64,000 bases of DNA from Neoceratodus forsteri (GCA_016271365.2 CM057451.1:368425501-368489500); one strand, 5' to 3'. Positions 41,662-52,797 are shown, numbered from the stretch's first letter. Notes: generated by a model not told the origin, from the sequence alone. Made by a program: numbers and translations.

Positions 41662-42615
41662 TCAATGAAGTCGCTTGAACCGATTGCCCAAAAGACTTGT
41701 TCTCTTCCTGGACAGATGCAGACCATCCTGCCAGTATAGGCTGGTGTCCCTCCAGGTGGAACCCCAGTCTCCAATGAAGCCAAACCCCTGTGCTCCACAC
41801 CATTTTTTCAACCATTCATTAAACTGCATGGTGCGAGGTACCCTCGCCTCACCCATGCCACTGACAGGCAGCACCTCTAAGAAGGATACTGTCTGTGCTA
41901 CTTGTCTTAAGCCCCTCCCCAACTCTGCAAAGTCCTTCTGCACTGCTCTGATCTCATGATGAGCCAAGTCATTTGTCCCTAGGTGGACAATGATGTCCAG
42001 CTCAGACTCCCGTGCAACTGTTCTCGTGATCCTAAGGATGCGCTTCCTGTCCCTCCAAGCCATGGCACCAGGCAGGCACCTTACTTCAGTTTTCCCTGCT
42101 CCCCCCAGTTCTGTCCCCCTAATAACTGAGTCCCCCACCAGGAGCTGCTTCCTTTCCCTGTGGTGCCCTCTGCCTCCTTCCTGAGGGCCTCCCTTGTGAC
42201 AGTTGTCTGCACCCTCCTTAGTCTCCTCTGCGGGTGCATCGATAGGGGAACTATGCTCCCCCAGAATGGTGTATGGATTGTGGAGTGGAACAATTGACTG
42301 GGTGTGCCTCTGTTCCACCACCCTTACCCTTCCTGAGCCCACTGTGGTCCAACTGCTGTGCTTTCTTCGCAACCTCTGAGGTAGTGATGGCGGCTCTGGT
42401 GCTCCCTGGATGGGGGAGGTTCCCTTGCTACTGTCCAGTGCGGCCTGAAGATGGGCAACTTCCTCCCTCAGGGCAGATAGCTGTCTGCAAACACGGCAGC
42501 ATCTCAGCCTCCAGAAAGACTCCCAGAAGACTGCTGCCCCACAGCCATTACATTGTACTACTCCCCACATAACTCCTATTCCCAAAGTAGGTTCTGGGTT
42601 CTGTCCCTCCTCCAT
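41662..42615 (-). CDS. CR1-epsilon ORF1, esterase-type, open frame
   Basis: A 317-residue uninterrupted frame. An N-terminal Cys pair set (C22-x2-C25 and C40-x2-C43) could bind zinc; then comes a leucine-rich helix at 45-60 and a low-complexity linker. The C-terminal SGNH/GDSL esterase domain has VGDS (Ser163), VHLGTND (213-216 GTND) and DGLHLS (Asp297, His300), giving a complete Ser-Asp-His triad by motif. CR1 ORF1 esterase domains are known; their role in retrotransposition (nucleic acid or lipid binding) is unsettled. The start is the first ATG in frame. Expression is doubtful because ORF2 is broken. Confidence 0.8.
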   Translation of the reverse strand: MEEGQNPEPTLGIGVMWGVVQCNGCGAAVFWESFWRLRCCRVCRQLSALREEVAHLQAALDSSKGTSPIQGAPEPPSLPQRLRRKHSSWTTVGSGRVRVVEQRHTQSIVPLHNPYTILGEHSSPIDAPAEETKEGADNCHKGGPQEGGRGHHRERKQLLVGDSVIRGTELGGAGKTEVRCLPGAMAWRDRKRILRITRTVARESELDIIVHLGTNDLAHHEIRAVQKDFAELGRGLRQVAQTVSFLEVLPVSGMGEARVPRTMQFNEWLKKWCGAQGFGFIGDWGSTWRDTSLYWQDGLHLSRKRTSLLGNRFKRLH

Positions 42616-42632
42616 GGAGGTACTGGTTGGTA

Positions 42633-42735
42633 GTCTGCATTAGTCAGAATACAGCAAGACTTCATGTTGTTTAAGAAAAAATCACTCACCTTAGTAATTA
42701 TGTTTCTTCTATTGGAGTCTTGCTGTATTCTGGCT
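42633..42735. repeat. D5 internal complementary region
   Basis: CATTAGTCAGAATACAGCAAGACTTCATGTTG... is complementary to the D5 left end. The following CTCACCTTAGTAATTATGTT...GGAGTCTTGCTGTATTCTGG is complementary to the right end (43110-43170). This two-part structure is the DIRS signature. Confidence 0.85.
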
Positions 42736-43017
42736 CCCTCCTCTCAGAACCTAGTTTTTGGGAAGTGGGCGGACAGGTGCAATGTTGCACCTCAGGGGTG
42801 CTCCTTTACATCCTTTGCTTTTTGTTTTGGTGTTTCTCTTGTTATTATTCTGATTTGACAGGGTTTTTTGTTTTGGGTTTCCAGACTTCAGTTTTCCCTT
42901 GGGAATCCGAAACTCTTTGTTGCCAGTTGGCTAGAAAAATTTTACGATTTCCACATAGAATAGCTAGTGAGTTTTTGCTCGAAATAATCTGACGGTTAGA
43001 TTTCAGAGGGAAACAGA

Positions 43018-43175
43018 GACATCAACCGAGCTCGAGCTCAGCATTCTATGCTCTGCATAGAAAGTTAACCCTTTGTTCTCCGGGGCAGTTTAAAGGCTGG
43101 GGCTAACTGCATTAACCAGAATACAGCAAGACTCCAATAGAAGAAACATAATTACTAAGGTGAGTAATTTTTTCA
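43018..43175. repeat. D5 right inverted terminal repeat and unique end
   Basis: CATCAACCGAGCTCGAGCTC ... CAGAATACAGCAAGACTCC inverts the left repeat. It is followed by the right-only AATAGAAGAAACATAATTAC...GTGAGTAATTTTTTC. Confidence 0.85.
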
Positions 43176-43930
43176 TACATTGCACCGGGGATAACCAACC
43201 AAGCTACGAGTATAAATAACAGTGGCGAGTACATAGATAGACGAGCTAATAAAACAAAACAGCAGATATTGGTATAGACAACAGAAAGATTTAGTACCTC
43301 CTTAGAACCTCATTAAAAAAAAAAAAAGGCTAGATACATAATCAAAATGCGGCAGCAGAAGACCAACAACAATTGCTTTGCATGGCGCGGGGTGATGTCA
43401 TAAGACATAAGAAGCGGCAATGTACAGCAGTTCAGCAAATAAATACAGCTGCTCAGATAGACTGCCAAACACGCTGTGGTGAAACAAAAGCTGCTTTGTT
43501 TTCTTGTGTGGTTGGGTCTGTGCCCTCCCCTCATTAATATAATCATCTTGGGGGGTCAACCGGGACAGGAAGAAACACTGGGGAGAAAAAAATAAGAAAC
43601 CGCACAGTGCAATTTGCTTAAAAGTCTGGGACCGGGATTGAGCCCGGTCCACAGGCACACAGTGACCTTGCACTCGCGGCTCATCCCACTGTGCCATGGC
43701 GGCAGCTTGGCAGACCACCTCACGAATGGAGTTTTCATCTCCAGGTAACGCCTCCTCCCCACCCATGTGCGATAGGGAACAAAACCGCATGTACAACATA
43801 TGTGTCTTGCAAGGTTTTGTGCCGTGGTGCACTACGCAGTATGTTCTGCACGGTATTCCATGCGCAGTTATATATATCACATATTGACCTGGTAGGGCTT
43901 TGCATGATTCAAAAGAAAAAAAAATCCACT
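43176..43930. other. Composite interval with a tRNA-like SINE head
   Basis: Between D5 and clear L2-like coding sequence. At about 43630-43705 the minus strand reads TGGCACAGTGGGATGAGCC (A-box-like) and, ~45 bp later, GGACCGGGCTCAATCCCGG (B-box-like), consistent with a tRNA-derived SINE head. Its body and ends are not resolved. An A-run lies near 43316-43327. No gene recognised. Confidence 0.4.
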
Positions 43931-44880
43931 TATAAAGGGCTACGGTGTTTTGATTGATATTATGACAAACAAGCTTACTGTGGTCAGAAAAAGTAAGCAA
44001 GAGATCCAGAATAACTCCCAAATATTTAAACTGGGATACTTGCTCAGTTAAATTACCTTGATTGTCATAAAGCTCAAGAGCATGGCAGCTATTTAGCATG
44101 AAACGTGACCCGAAAATCATAGATTTAGTCTTCTTTGAGTTAGGAATAAGTAAATTCTTAAAAAAACAATTATGAACAGAGAAAAAAAAAATCAATCTGA
44201 AGATTGTTAGCCAACTTAGAAAATTCCTTAGCTGAAGAAAAGAAAATAAACATAATGAATGGCAATTCGTAACTACAGATGGAGGAAAGTTAACAATGTA
44301 AACATAAGTAGCCCTAAAATTGATCTCTGAGGTACACCCCTATCAATTTTACTAATACTAGACATCACATTAGAAACCTCAACAAATTGGGAACAATCCA
44401 TTAAATAATCTTCAACCAAAGAAACAATGTTAGATGAAAAACCTAAGGATTTTAACTTTAAACAAAGCAATTTGTGATCAGTAAAATCGAAGCCCTTGTC
44501 AGGTCCATGGACACTGCGCAAGTAAACCATTATCCATACCACACAGGACTGAGTTAGTGAATCTGAACAAGGCAGTTCCAGTTCCAAAACCTTTTCAAAC
44601 TCCATGCTGCTGTGGACAAAGGATATTATGTTTTTCCAAAAAGTTATTAATTTGTTTGGCTAAAAATTTTTCTAAGAGTTTACTAATAGAATTCAGGATC
44701 GAAATTAGATAAAAATCTTCAACAAGGGCATTGTGGGGTTTCTTCGGGACAGGCATAATCCTAGTGCACTTCCAAGCAGTAGGAAATTGCTGGGAAATAA
44801 GTGATAAACTAAATATTACACATAAAGGAGAGGCAATATAAGGAGCAACTAACTTAAGAAAACTACTCTCCATCCCTGCT
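43930..44880 (-). mobile_element. L2-like LINE, RT part
   Basis: Minus-strand translation gives broken RT. PYIASPLCVIFSLSLIS and TRIMPVPKKPHNALVEDFYL come first, then ISKLLEKFLAKQINNFLEKH (44595-44850), VPQRSILGLLMFTL (44320-44345), FGSRFMLN and FKYLGVILDLLLTFSDHSKL (43995-44110). This is the L2-type order. It probably belongs with the 3' end at 33235-33584, the two having been separated by D5. Confidence 0.65.
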
Positions 44881-44884
44881 CCAC

Positions 44885-46015
44885 AGTCAGAACTGTTACC
44901 ATGTTATCCATGACCTTTGGCACTAGGCAGTCTCTCTAGGCTCCACCCTTTACCATCCTTTCATACACTTGAGACAATATTAGAGGGCACCTCCTCATTC
45001 AGATACCTTGGAGTTTGGTTGGACCAACACCTTACCTTCTCTGGCCACATTGATGCCATCCTGAAAAAATTGCGCCCCAGGCTTGATGCCTTATTCAGGA
45101 ACCTTAGATGCATCCCTCCTTCAGCACGGCATGAACTAGTCCAGAAGATGATCCTCCCCATTTTTGACAACTGTGATGCAGTCTATGGTGCCGCTCCCAA
45201 ATCCTCCCTAACCAGATTCCACACTCTGTTTAACTCCTTCTGTTGATTTGCCCTTGATGCTCCATTACGCACTCATCATTGTGACCTCTGCCACACCATT
45301 TCCCTTCTCCCGCTTGCCAACAGGCGCCTCACTCACTGTGCCAAACTCACTTCTAAATTTTGGTTAGGAGAATCTCCCTCCTACCTCTCATGCTCACTCT
45401 CTTCCCCTCTCCCACTCCTTCAGATCCTCTGACACTCGCACTTTGTTGGTCCCCCATCATACCACTCTCATCGGTCAGTCAGACTTTACCTATCGCTTCC
45501 TCGCAAATGTGGAACTCTTCGCCTGACACGGAACTCATCATTTTGCCTCTGCCTTACATAACTTTCTCTCATCTAACTGCTCCAGCTTTAACCCTTCTTA
45601 ACCGTCCTCCTGTGCCTCTGCTCTTCTTCATGACTCACATCATCTATTAAACCTTCCACCCCCCTCCAGCCTGCGTCTTAGTATGCCCTCCTCTCCCTTC
45701 ACCGCTGTCTACTGTGTTCTTCAGATATGCCACTTGTAATTAAATGCATATCTCATAGGTATGATATGTTTAATTGTATGTTATGTTACAAATGCGACTG
45801 TATGATTATTTATGATATGTTTTAACCATGCGTCTTGTTACAAATGTAATATTAATTTCTTGTATATTTTAAATGTTAAACTGTATGTCTTATTCTTTAT
45901 CCAGTTGTACCCCCACCCACCCACCCCAAGTCACACCGGAAGATGAGCAACTTGTTTTTCAGTGTGTCTTCAGATAGAGTAAAGTAATTTAAGGACCTCA
46001 CAAGCAGTAATGTGC
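44885..46015 (+). mobile_element. L2-type LINE 3' part, plus strand
   Basis: The plus frame 44917-45246 encodes the RT thumb, SSFRYLGVWLDQHLTFSGHI and FDNCDAVYGAAPKSSLTRFH. C-terminal remnants follow (CDLCHTISLLPLANRRLTHC by frameshift, to ~45650), then AT-rich 3' UTR. It is 5'-truncated and meets the minus-strand L2-like element head to head near 44880. The 3' end is not sharply defined. Confidence 0.6.
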
Positions 46016-46149
46016 TTAAAGGGACACTGTCAACCTATTTTGCATCATATTATTTCTAGTTAAAACCCCACATTTTATGATTGGTTACCTTCCATAAATT
46101 AATTAACATTACTGTTTGCTTTGTCTGTCTCCTTGTTTATTAGAACTTA

Positions 46150-47857
46150 ACACAGAATTTAACGGCAGATAAGAACAGCTTGGCCCACCTAGTCTGCCCT
46201 TTTTCCTTCCTAACGGATAAGCTGCAGATCCTAGTTAACCAACAGCCTACTTCCTCCTACCCCCCCACTAGGACTGCCTTATGTCTGTCTCGTGCTTTCT
46301 TGCATTCCCCCATTGTTCTGGACTCCGCAACCTCCTCAGGAAGGCTGTTCCATGCATTCACAACCCTCTTCATGAAAAAATACTTCCTCACATTACCTCT
46401 GAGCCGCCCCCCTTCTATCTTCAAATTGTGCCCCCTTGTTCTTGCACATCTCTTTTTCTGAAAGATACTACCCTCTTGGACTTTGTTGATTCCCTTGAGG
46501 TACTTAAACGTTTCTGTCATGTCCCCCCTCTCCCTTCTTTCCTTAAGGGTATGCATATTAAGCTCCTTTAATCTCTCTTCGTATGTCTTCTGGTGCAGAC
46601 CCTGCACCATTTTGGTTGCCCTCTTCTGGACAGCCTCCACTCTGTCTGTGTCTTTGCGGAGATGGGGTCTCCAGAACTGCACACAGTACTCCAGATGGGG
46701 TCTCACCAACTGTCTGTACAGAGGGATAACAACTTCCTGTTTTCTACTATTGATGCCTCTCCCTATGCATCCCAGTATCCCCCCAGCCTTCCTTACTGCC
46801 TTCTCACATTGCTTGCCCACCTTTAGGTCATCTGATATAATTACCCCCAGGTCCCTTTCCATTTTTATTGTTGTCAGTATCTCACCCCCCATTGTGTACT
46901 CTTCCCCTGGGTTTTTGGTTTCCCAGGTGCATTACCTTGCTCTTCTTTGTGTTGAATCTAAGCTGCCATACATTTGACCATTCCTCCAACCTTGCCAAGT
47001 CCCTTCTCATCCTTTCCACTCCATTTTGTGTTATCAACCCTGTTGCAGATCTTTGTGTCATCTGCAAAGTGACATACTTTTCCTTCCAGTTCCTCTGTAA
47101 TGTCACTTATAAAGACATTAAAAAGGACTGGTCCTAGTACTGAACCCTGCGGTACCCCGCTAGTAACCCTCCTTTCTTCACTGTGGATTCCATTTACTAC
47201 TACCATTTGCGTCCTGTTGTTCAGCCAATTTTTTATCCAGGCTACCAGCTTGGGACCCACTCCCATGTTGGCTAACTTGTTTATTAATCTTTTGTGTGGG
47301 ACTGTATCAAATGCCTTGCTAAAATCTTGGTAGGCCATGTTCACAGCCCCTCTCTGGTCTACTACTTTGGTCACCCAGTCAAAGAAATCTATTAGATTTG
47401 TCTGACATGACCTTCCTGCTGTGAATCCATGCTGCCTTGGGTCCTGTGCCCCACTGGCCTCTAGGCACTCAACAGTTCTTTCCTTCAGAAGTGATTCCAT
47501 CATTTTCCCTACCACTGAGGTCAAACTAACTGGTCTGTAGTTTCCTGCCTCTGTCCTGCTCCCACTTTTGTCAAGAGGAATCGCATCCGCCCTCCTCGAG
47601 TCCTCAGGTACCACCGCATCCTCCCATGATTTGTTAAAGAGAGTAGTCAACGGTGTCACTAGTTCTACCCTTAGTTCTTTTAAAATTCTTGGGTGAATCT
47701 AGTCAGGCCCATTGCTTTGTCCACCTTCAATTTTACTAGTTCTTTCAGAACCCTTTCTTCTGTAAATGGACTGGCATCGACCCCCGTCTCCAGAGTGTTT
47801 CTCTTGTTTGGTTTAGGTAACTTCCCCTCCTCTTCCTTTGTGAATACCGAGCAGAAA
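46150..47857 (-). mobile_element. CR1-delta LINE, 5'-truncated
   Basis: A reversed CR1 tail (CAGAATTTAACGGCAGATAA) is followed by the 3' UTR and RT. It lacks the repeated TTCTATG tail units, and truncation at ~47857 falls just upstream of RT. It is inserted in the TTAA-flanked MITE, so it is younger than that element. No clear target duplication. Confidence 0.8.
46257..47659 (-). pseudogene. CR1-delta RT, two long frames
   Basis: Frame 46958-47659 (233 residues) runs from LTTLFNKSWEDAVVPEDSRR through QHGFTAGRSCQTNLIDFFDW, MAYQDFSKAFDTVPHKRLI and SGVPQGSVLGPVLFNVFISD to KVCHFADDTKICN, so the RT active site is intact. Frame 46257-46892 (211 residues) covers DLGVIISDDLKVGKQCEKAV, VVIPLYRQLVRPHLEYCVQF and the C-terminus ending in [20 protein letters not shown] frameshift near 46940 separates them. 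It is one of the best preserved CR1 RTs here. Confidence 0.85.
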
Positions 47858-48280
47858 TGAAATGAAACTGAAATGTGTGGTAATGTTATGTTTATAAACA
47901 ACTTTGGTTTGTTTCAAATCATGAATCTATTCTTCTTGAATACTTCCTAAACATTAGAAGCACCCCCAAACAGTGCAGTCACTCATGAGGCAGTAGCCAC
48001 CTAAACTCCTACTGCATCACGAGTGACTAGACTATGTTGGGGTATTCCTAAATCCAGGAAAGATGCAGTGTGAGTTGATCAATGAATGTAAACAAACCTT
48101 TTTTTGTGTGGTAACACTAGTATGGTGGGCAGTCTGTTCTTCACTTATTAAAAGAAAAAAATAATCAGAACCAAACTGCTAGCTTCACCAGCAGTTTTCA
48201 CAGAATGTTGGCAATCATAAAATGTGTTTTTTAAACAAGGGACACTTTAAGGCTTAAGAAGGTTGACAGTGTCCCTTTAA

Positions 48281-48657
48281 AGTTAAAAACAGGCCAATTA
48301 TCGGAAAAGTTTGCCTCAGAAGAAAAGAAGAGAGGGGGTGCACAGGAAGGGTGAATGAACAGTAATCAGAACATTTTGAATTAAGGGAATTAGCCATTTC
48401 AAAACGGTCTGTAATCTCGTTATCATTGACCAATAGTCACACAGTAACTTCACACAGCCTCACTGAGTTTGACTGTGTGAAACCATAACACTAGAGATAG
48501 CAAAAGTTGTGTATGTGTGTAGTTTCACATGGGAATAAGGAAGGGTGCAATCTAAAAATAGGTCTGCCTTGTATGGATATACCACATCCAAAGACACACT
48601 GAGAACAGAACTCCTACAGCAACCATGCAGCTCACCGAGGGGTTGCAAGCCCCACAA
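48281..48657. other. Unassigned interval
   Basis: No recognisable gene or element end. It contains a small hairpin-prone segment near 48437-48482 (CACACAGT ... ACTGTGTG). Confidence 0.35.
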
Positions 48658-48746
48658 ACAAGAAATCCAAAATCGGGAGCGCAAAAGCGAATGGCACCAG
48701 GTAAATTATGAAGCGAAGTCACTTTTTATATAACTCAATTTGTACA

Positions 48747-51645
48747 ACTCGAGCGGTGTTATGTAATGCCAGGTCGATTAGGAACAAGACTGCTATTATT
48801 GCAGATCTTGTTGCAACATCTGACCTGGCATGTATTACCGAGACCTGGCTGGATGAAAATGCAGGTCCTATCTTAGACTCTGCCGCTCCAGCTGGGTTCT
48901 CAGTAATGCACCATTCGAGATTGGATCGTAGAAGTGCGGGGAGTGGCCATCTTTTTAGATCAGAGCTGAATCTTGTGGGGTGCCAGTGGGTAACACCAGA
49001 TCCTTTGAGTGTATCCTGGCAGCAGGTGCAGAGCTCAGGATTCTCCTCATTTACCGTCCACCGGTGATGGTGGTGAATTCCTGAAGGAGTTCATGGACTT
49101 CATCGTTGACATGGCACTGGAGTCGCCTAGATGGCTAATTCTGGGTGACTTCAATGCCTGGGTCGACGATGAACTCTACTTTGGAAAGAACTTCCTCCAA
49201 CTTATGTCTATGTTGGGCCTGTCACAGGTAGTTACCTCTGCTACCCATATAGGTGGACACTCATTGGACCTGGTGTTCCTACTGATTTGGATGTTTCACA
49301 TTTGGAGGTGGAACCAAATGTGTGGACAGACCATCACACCATAAGATTCAGTTTTGGGGCACCCCTAATAGGTCTGTCCCTACGGAGATGGTCCAGTATC
49401 GCCTTTAGGGAGTAAACCCAGAGGGCCTATTGGCGTACTGACCTATCGGGTGTTTTCGGATGAGAGCATGGGTCCAGGGGACCTGGTTATTGCCTATAAC
49501 AAGGCGGTGACCGGGGCCCTGGATCGAATTGTTCAGCCGTAGGTCGCTTACTCACTCAGCCCAAAGACTCCCTGGTTTGATGAGTCTTGAAGGAGCTTGA
49601 GGAGAGTAGGGCTAGCAGAGAGAGCATGGCGGAAATCTTGCTTGGATGCCGACAAACTTAAATTGATGGATCATTATGTTATCTATCAATCGGCAATATC
49701 CCGTAAGAAGTCAGAATTCCTGTCCAGGGAGATTGCTGCTGCGAGAAACCGACCGGCTCAACTCTTTCGGACTGTTGACAGATTGTGCAATCCACTCTGT
49801 CTACAGTCTGGAAGAGATTTTTCACAAATAAAGTGTGATGAGCTTGCTCGATTTTTCGCTGATAAGATTGCCGGCATTAGGGCGGATCTCAGCCAAGCTT
49901 ACTCTACAAAGGTTTGCAGTGATCGACGAGGGGAAGCAAACACCTGTGTCACCTGGTCTGACTTTGGTAGGCCGGAATTCATGGACATTATGAGGATTGT
50001 CCAGACTGTACATCCAACCAGTTGTAGTTTGGATCCGGGCCCTACGCCACTTTTATTGGGTTGCGTAGATATTATCTGTCCGACCATTGCTGAAATCGTC
50101 TGAAATCCTTGGAGCAGGGATCTTTCCTGAACCCTTAAAGGAGGCGGTCGTCTGACCACCCTAAAAACCTTCATTGAATCCGGACTGTCCAGCTAACTAC
50201 AGACCTATCTCTAACCTGCCCTTTTGGGTAAGGTTATTGAAAAGGTGGTTGCACTGCAACTGGACGACCATCTTACAAATCATAATGTCTATGATACTCT
50301 TCAATCGGATTTAGGAAAAGACATAGTACTGAAACTGCTCTTGTCCGGTTCTAAATGATCTCCTGATAGCGAGGGATCGAAGGCTCGCATTATTCTAGTC
50401 CTTCTTGATCTCTGCAGCTTTTGACACTGTGAACCATGGTGTGCTTTTGGAACGCCTGGTTCTATTGTGGACTGTCTGGTACGGTTCTACAATGGTTTCA
50501 ATCTTTTCTCACAGGGCGGAGACATAGGATTATCACTGGAATTTATTCTCTGATGCCGTCTTTGCCTTGTGGGGTTCCAGAGGGTTCCATTCTGGCACCC
50601 ATGTTGTTCGCTGTCTATATGCTGCCATTGGGAGACATTATTAGCAATATGGTTGGTTTCACTGCTATGCAGATGATACCCAGCTATATTTGTCCTTTAG
50701 TCCCGGGCAAGAAGATGCAGTCTCTATACTTAACAACTGTCTATCCGAGATCAGTGATTGGATGAGTGCCAGCTGGCTAAGGTTAAACCCGGATAAGACT
50801 GAGGTGTTGGTGGTGGACCCAGGTCGTCGTGAGGCGGATTGTAGGGCTGGTCTTCCTTCGGGCATATGGATCGATGGTGCCCAGCTCTCGACCTCAGACC
50901 GGGTGCGTAACCTGGGCGTTATTATTGACGACAGTTTGACGCTGAAATTCCAGGTGTCATCTGCTGTCAAATCCTCCTTTTACCATCTGAGGAATATTGC
51001 TCGGGTGAAACACCTTGTTCCTCCGGCTGACCTCCCGACATTAGTCCATGCCTTTGTTACTTCTGACATTGCAATGCCCTGTACCTAGGGCTGCCGGGGT
51101 TGATATCCGCCGCTGCAGCTGGTGCAGAACGAGCAGCCAGACTCTTTGACGGGGACATCTATGAGGGAGTCATATTACGCCCCAAAGGCGCCGAGCTGCA
51201 CTGGCTGCCGGTTCAGTGGCGGATCACCTTTAAGGTCGGTTTACTGACCTATAAAGCCCTATACACTAACAGGGACCGCTGATATCTTCAAGATCTGCTT
51301 GTTCTCATTGTCCTCTCGCCACTCCGCTCACCGGCGTAGGGATTGCTAGAGGTTCCATGGTTCGCTTAAAAACACCGGGGCACGAGCGTTTCTTGTGCTG
51401 CCTCACCTGTGAATTCTCTACCGTCGGATACTTAAGCTGCCTGACCGCTGAAAGCTTTTAAGTCAGAACTGAAAACCTATTTATTTCAAAAGGCGTATGG
51501 GGAGTAGTTTATTGCACTGTATTGTAATTATAATTTATTGTTGTTTGTTATGTTGTATGTATGTTTTTATATGTATTTAAACTGTTTTATTGTACAGCGC
51601 TTTGATTTCGAAAAGCGCTTAAAAATAAACTTTTACTTACTTACT
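48747..51645 (+). mobile_element. L2-clade LINE inserted in the left Penelope arm
   Basis: TACA flanks both sides (48743-48746 and 51646-51649). The 3' end has the L2-type GTACAGCGCTTTGATTTCGA...AAGCGCTTAAAAATAAAC followed by a TTAC tandem tail (51634-51645). Endonuclease (48750-49350) and RT (about 50100-51090) are broken. It contains no 2A motif and differs from the element at 9480-13437. Confidence 0.8.
48750..51090 (+). pseudogene. L2 ORF2 (endonuclease and RT), broken
   Basis: LCNARSIRNKTAIIADLVAT, ACITETWLDEN (48750-48860) and WLILGDFNAWVDD (about 49135-49170) mark the AP-endonuclease. RT pieces are CGVPEGSILAPMLFAVYMLP (50568-50630), a YADDTQLYLSF equivalent in another frame (about 50665-50700) and ISDWMSASWLRLNPDKTEVL with LGVIIDDSLTLKFQV (50750-50955). 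Many frameshifts. Confidence 0.8.
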
Positions 51646-51897
51646 TACATTTATTTTAACTTCACTAACAAAAAAGTAGAAAACTGGTGCAAAAAAGCCA
51701 AGTGCTGTAACGAACAGAACACCCCTAGCGCCTCGACCCAAATGAGTCTTCAAAGGGGGTAACCAAACCAATATCCACAGCACTTTTAAATGCTCAAATA
51801 ATTAACAATTAATGAGCTGTCTTAACAGCATTTAAAGGGATAGAATACCTAAAATGTTTACATTAACATTAATAAAAAGGATTTCTTTTCCTTTTTT
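51646..51897. repeat. Left Penelope arm, distal part
   Basis: Inverted match to 52458-52707. Shared segments include GTAGAAAACTGGTGCAAAAA, CCTAGCGCCTCGACCCAAA and AAAGGGATAGAATACCTAAA. A third, diverged direct copy of its first ~100 bp lies at 52085-52190 in the loop. Confidence 0.85.
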
Positions 51898-52187
51898 ATT
51901 ATTCAAAACAGTTATAGTGCTGGATATTAAAGTTTGATTATAATAAAACTGCAACATAAAAAAGAAAAAAAACAAAAGAAGGACTCAAATACTAAATATT
52001 TGAATCTTTCAAATCTTTCGAAATCTCACACAGGTGATAGTCTAATAGTTTACCACAGGCAAATAATATAATGCCTCCATTAAATTCGTTACATTTATAG
52101 ATCTTATATTCATTTTAACTTTACTGACAAAAAAGCAGTAAACTAATGCAAAAGAAATAAATATTGTAATGAACAAAGCACCACATC

Positions 52188-52430
52188 CTAAATAAATGGT
52201 TTTATGTCCCACTTCTCATTCAATCCATTTGGTCTAATAGTGTCCATTTTAAATATCCACATGCATTCTTTTTTCAATAACTTTTTAGATCTGTCCCCAC
52301 CAAACGGCAGGGTTGGAACATGTTCTAAACCCATAAATCTAAAACCACTCAAATCTGAATTATGATATACATATGTGGTATCACATGTAATCAACTCTCT
52401 CACATCTATTTTAAAATTTTGTTTTAAAGG
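52188..52430 (-). pseudogene. Penelope-like GIY-YIG endonuclease C-terminus
   Basis: The minus frame reads TCDTTYVYHNSDLSGFRFMG, LEHVP, GGDRSKKLLKKECMWIFKMD and TIRPNGLNEKWDIKPFI, then stop. The FMG.(D/E)HVP, GGDR..L..(R/K)E..WI and P.GLNE strings are characteristic of the C-terminal part of vertebrate Penelope GIY-YIG endonucleases. The upstream endonuclease residues and RT are missing because the frame runs into the right arm at ~52457. Confidence 0.75.
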
Positions 52431-52797
52431 GTGTTGAAATGTTTTACCAGTGACCCCATATAAAAAGGAAAAGAAATCCTTTTTATTAATGTTAATGTAA
52501 ACATTTTAGGTATTCTATCCCTTTAAATGCTGTTAAGACAGCTCATTAATTGTTAATTATTTGAGCATTTAAAAGTGCTGTGGATATTGGTTTGGTTACC
52601 CCCTTTGAAGACTCGTTTGGGTCGAGGCGCTAGGGGTGTTCTGTTTGTTACAGCACTTGGCTTTTTTGCACCAGTTTTCTACTTTTTTTGTTAGTGAAGT
52701 TAAAATAAATGTACAAATTGAGTTATATAAAAAGTGACTTCGCTTCATAATTTATCTGGTGCCATTCGCTTTTGCGCTCCCGATTTTGGATTTCTTG

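Larger units (their letters stand above)
38665..42619 (-). mobile_element. CR1-epsilon, near full-length CR1 LINE
   Basis: A 3,955 bp minus-strand element with GTACT at 38660-38664 and 42620-42624. The tail reads (on plus) CATAGAAACATAGAATTTGA. The 3' UTR, ORF2 and intact ORF1 follow, with the ORF1 start only 4 bp from the 5' boundary, so any leader is missing. It lies inside D5 and is younger than D5. Confidence 0.85.
33585..43175 (+). mobile_element. DIRS-like element D5 (second family), holding a CR1
   Basis: The left repeat (AACATGAAGTCTTGCTGTAT ... GAGCTCGAGCTCGGTTGATG) is inverted at 43018-43135. The gag-like, RT, RNase H, Dam-like and recombinase regions are in order, and an internal complementary region lies at 42633-42735. 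The terminal repeat shares nothing obvious with D1-D4, so this is a separate family. It is the best preserved recombinase in the window. Without the 3,955 bp CR1 the element is ~5.6 kb. Confidence 0.85.
46016..48280. mobile_element. TTAA-flanked TIR element (Kolobok/T2-like)
   Basis: The 17 bp perfect inverted termini AGGGACACTGTCAACCT at 46020-46036 and 48260-48276 are flanked by TTAA at 46016-46019 and 48277-48280. TTAA targets with AGGGACA-type ends resemble the T2/Kolobok MITEs of frogs; piggyBac also uses TTAA but with CCC-type ends. Without the nested CR1 it is ~0.55 kb with no transposase, hence a MITE. Confidence 0.75.
48658..52797 (-). mobile_element. Penelope-like element with long inverted arms
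   Basis: ACAAGAAATCCAAAATCGGG starts the left arm (48658-48746, then 51650-51897 after the L2). The same sequence inverted forms the right arm (52458-52797). The arms are ~340 bp and nearly identical by eye. The ~560 bp between them encodes a Penelope-type endonuclease end on the minus strand. Penelope elements are often bounded by repeated terminal segments in direct or inverted form. The RT domain is absent. Confidence 0.7.
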
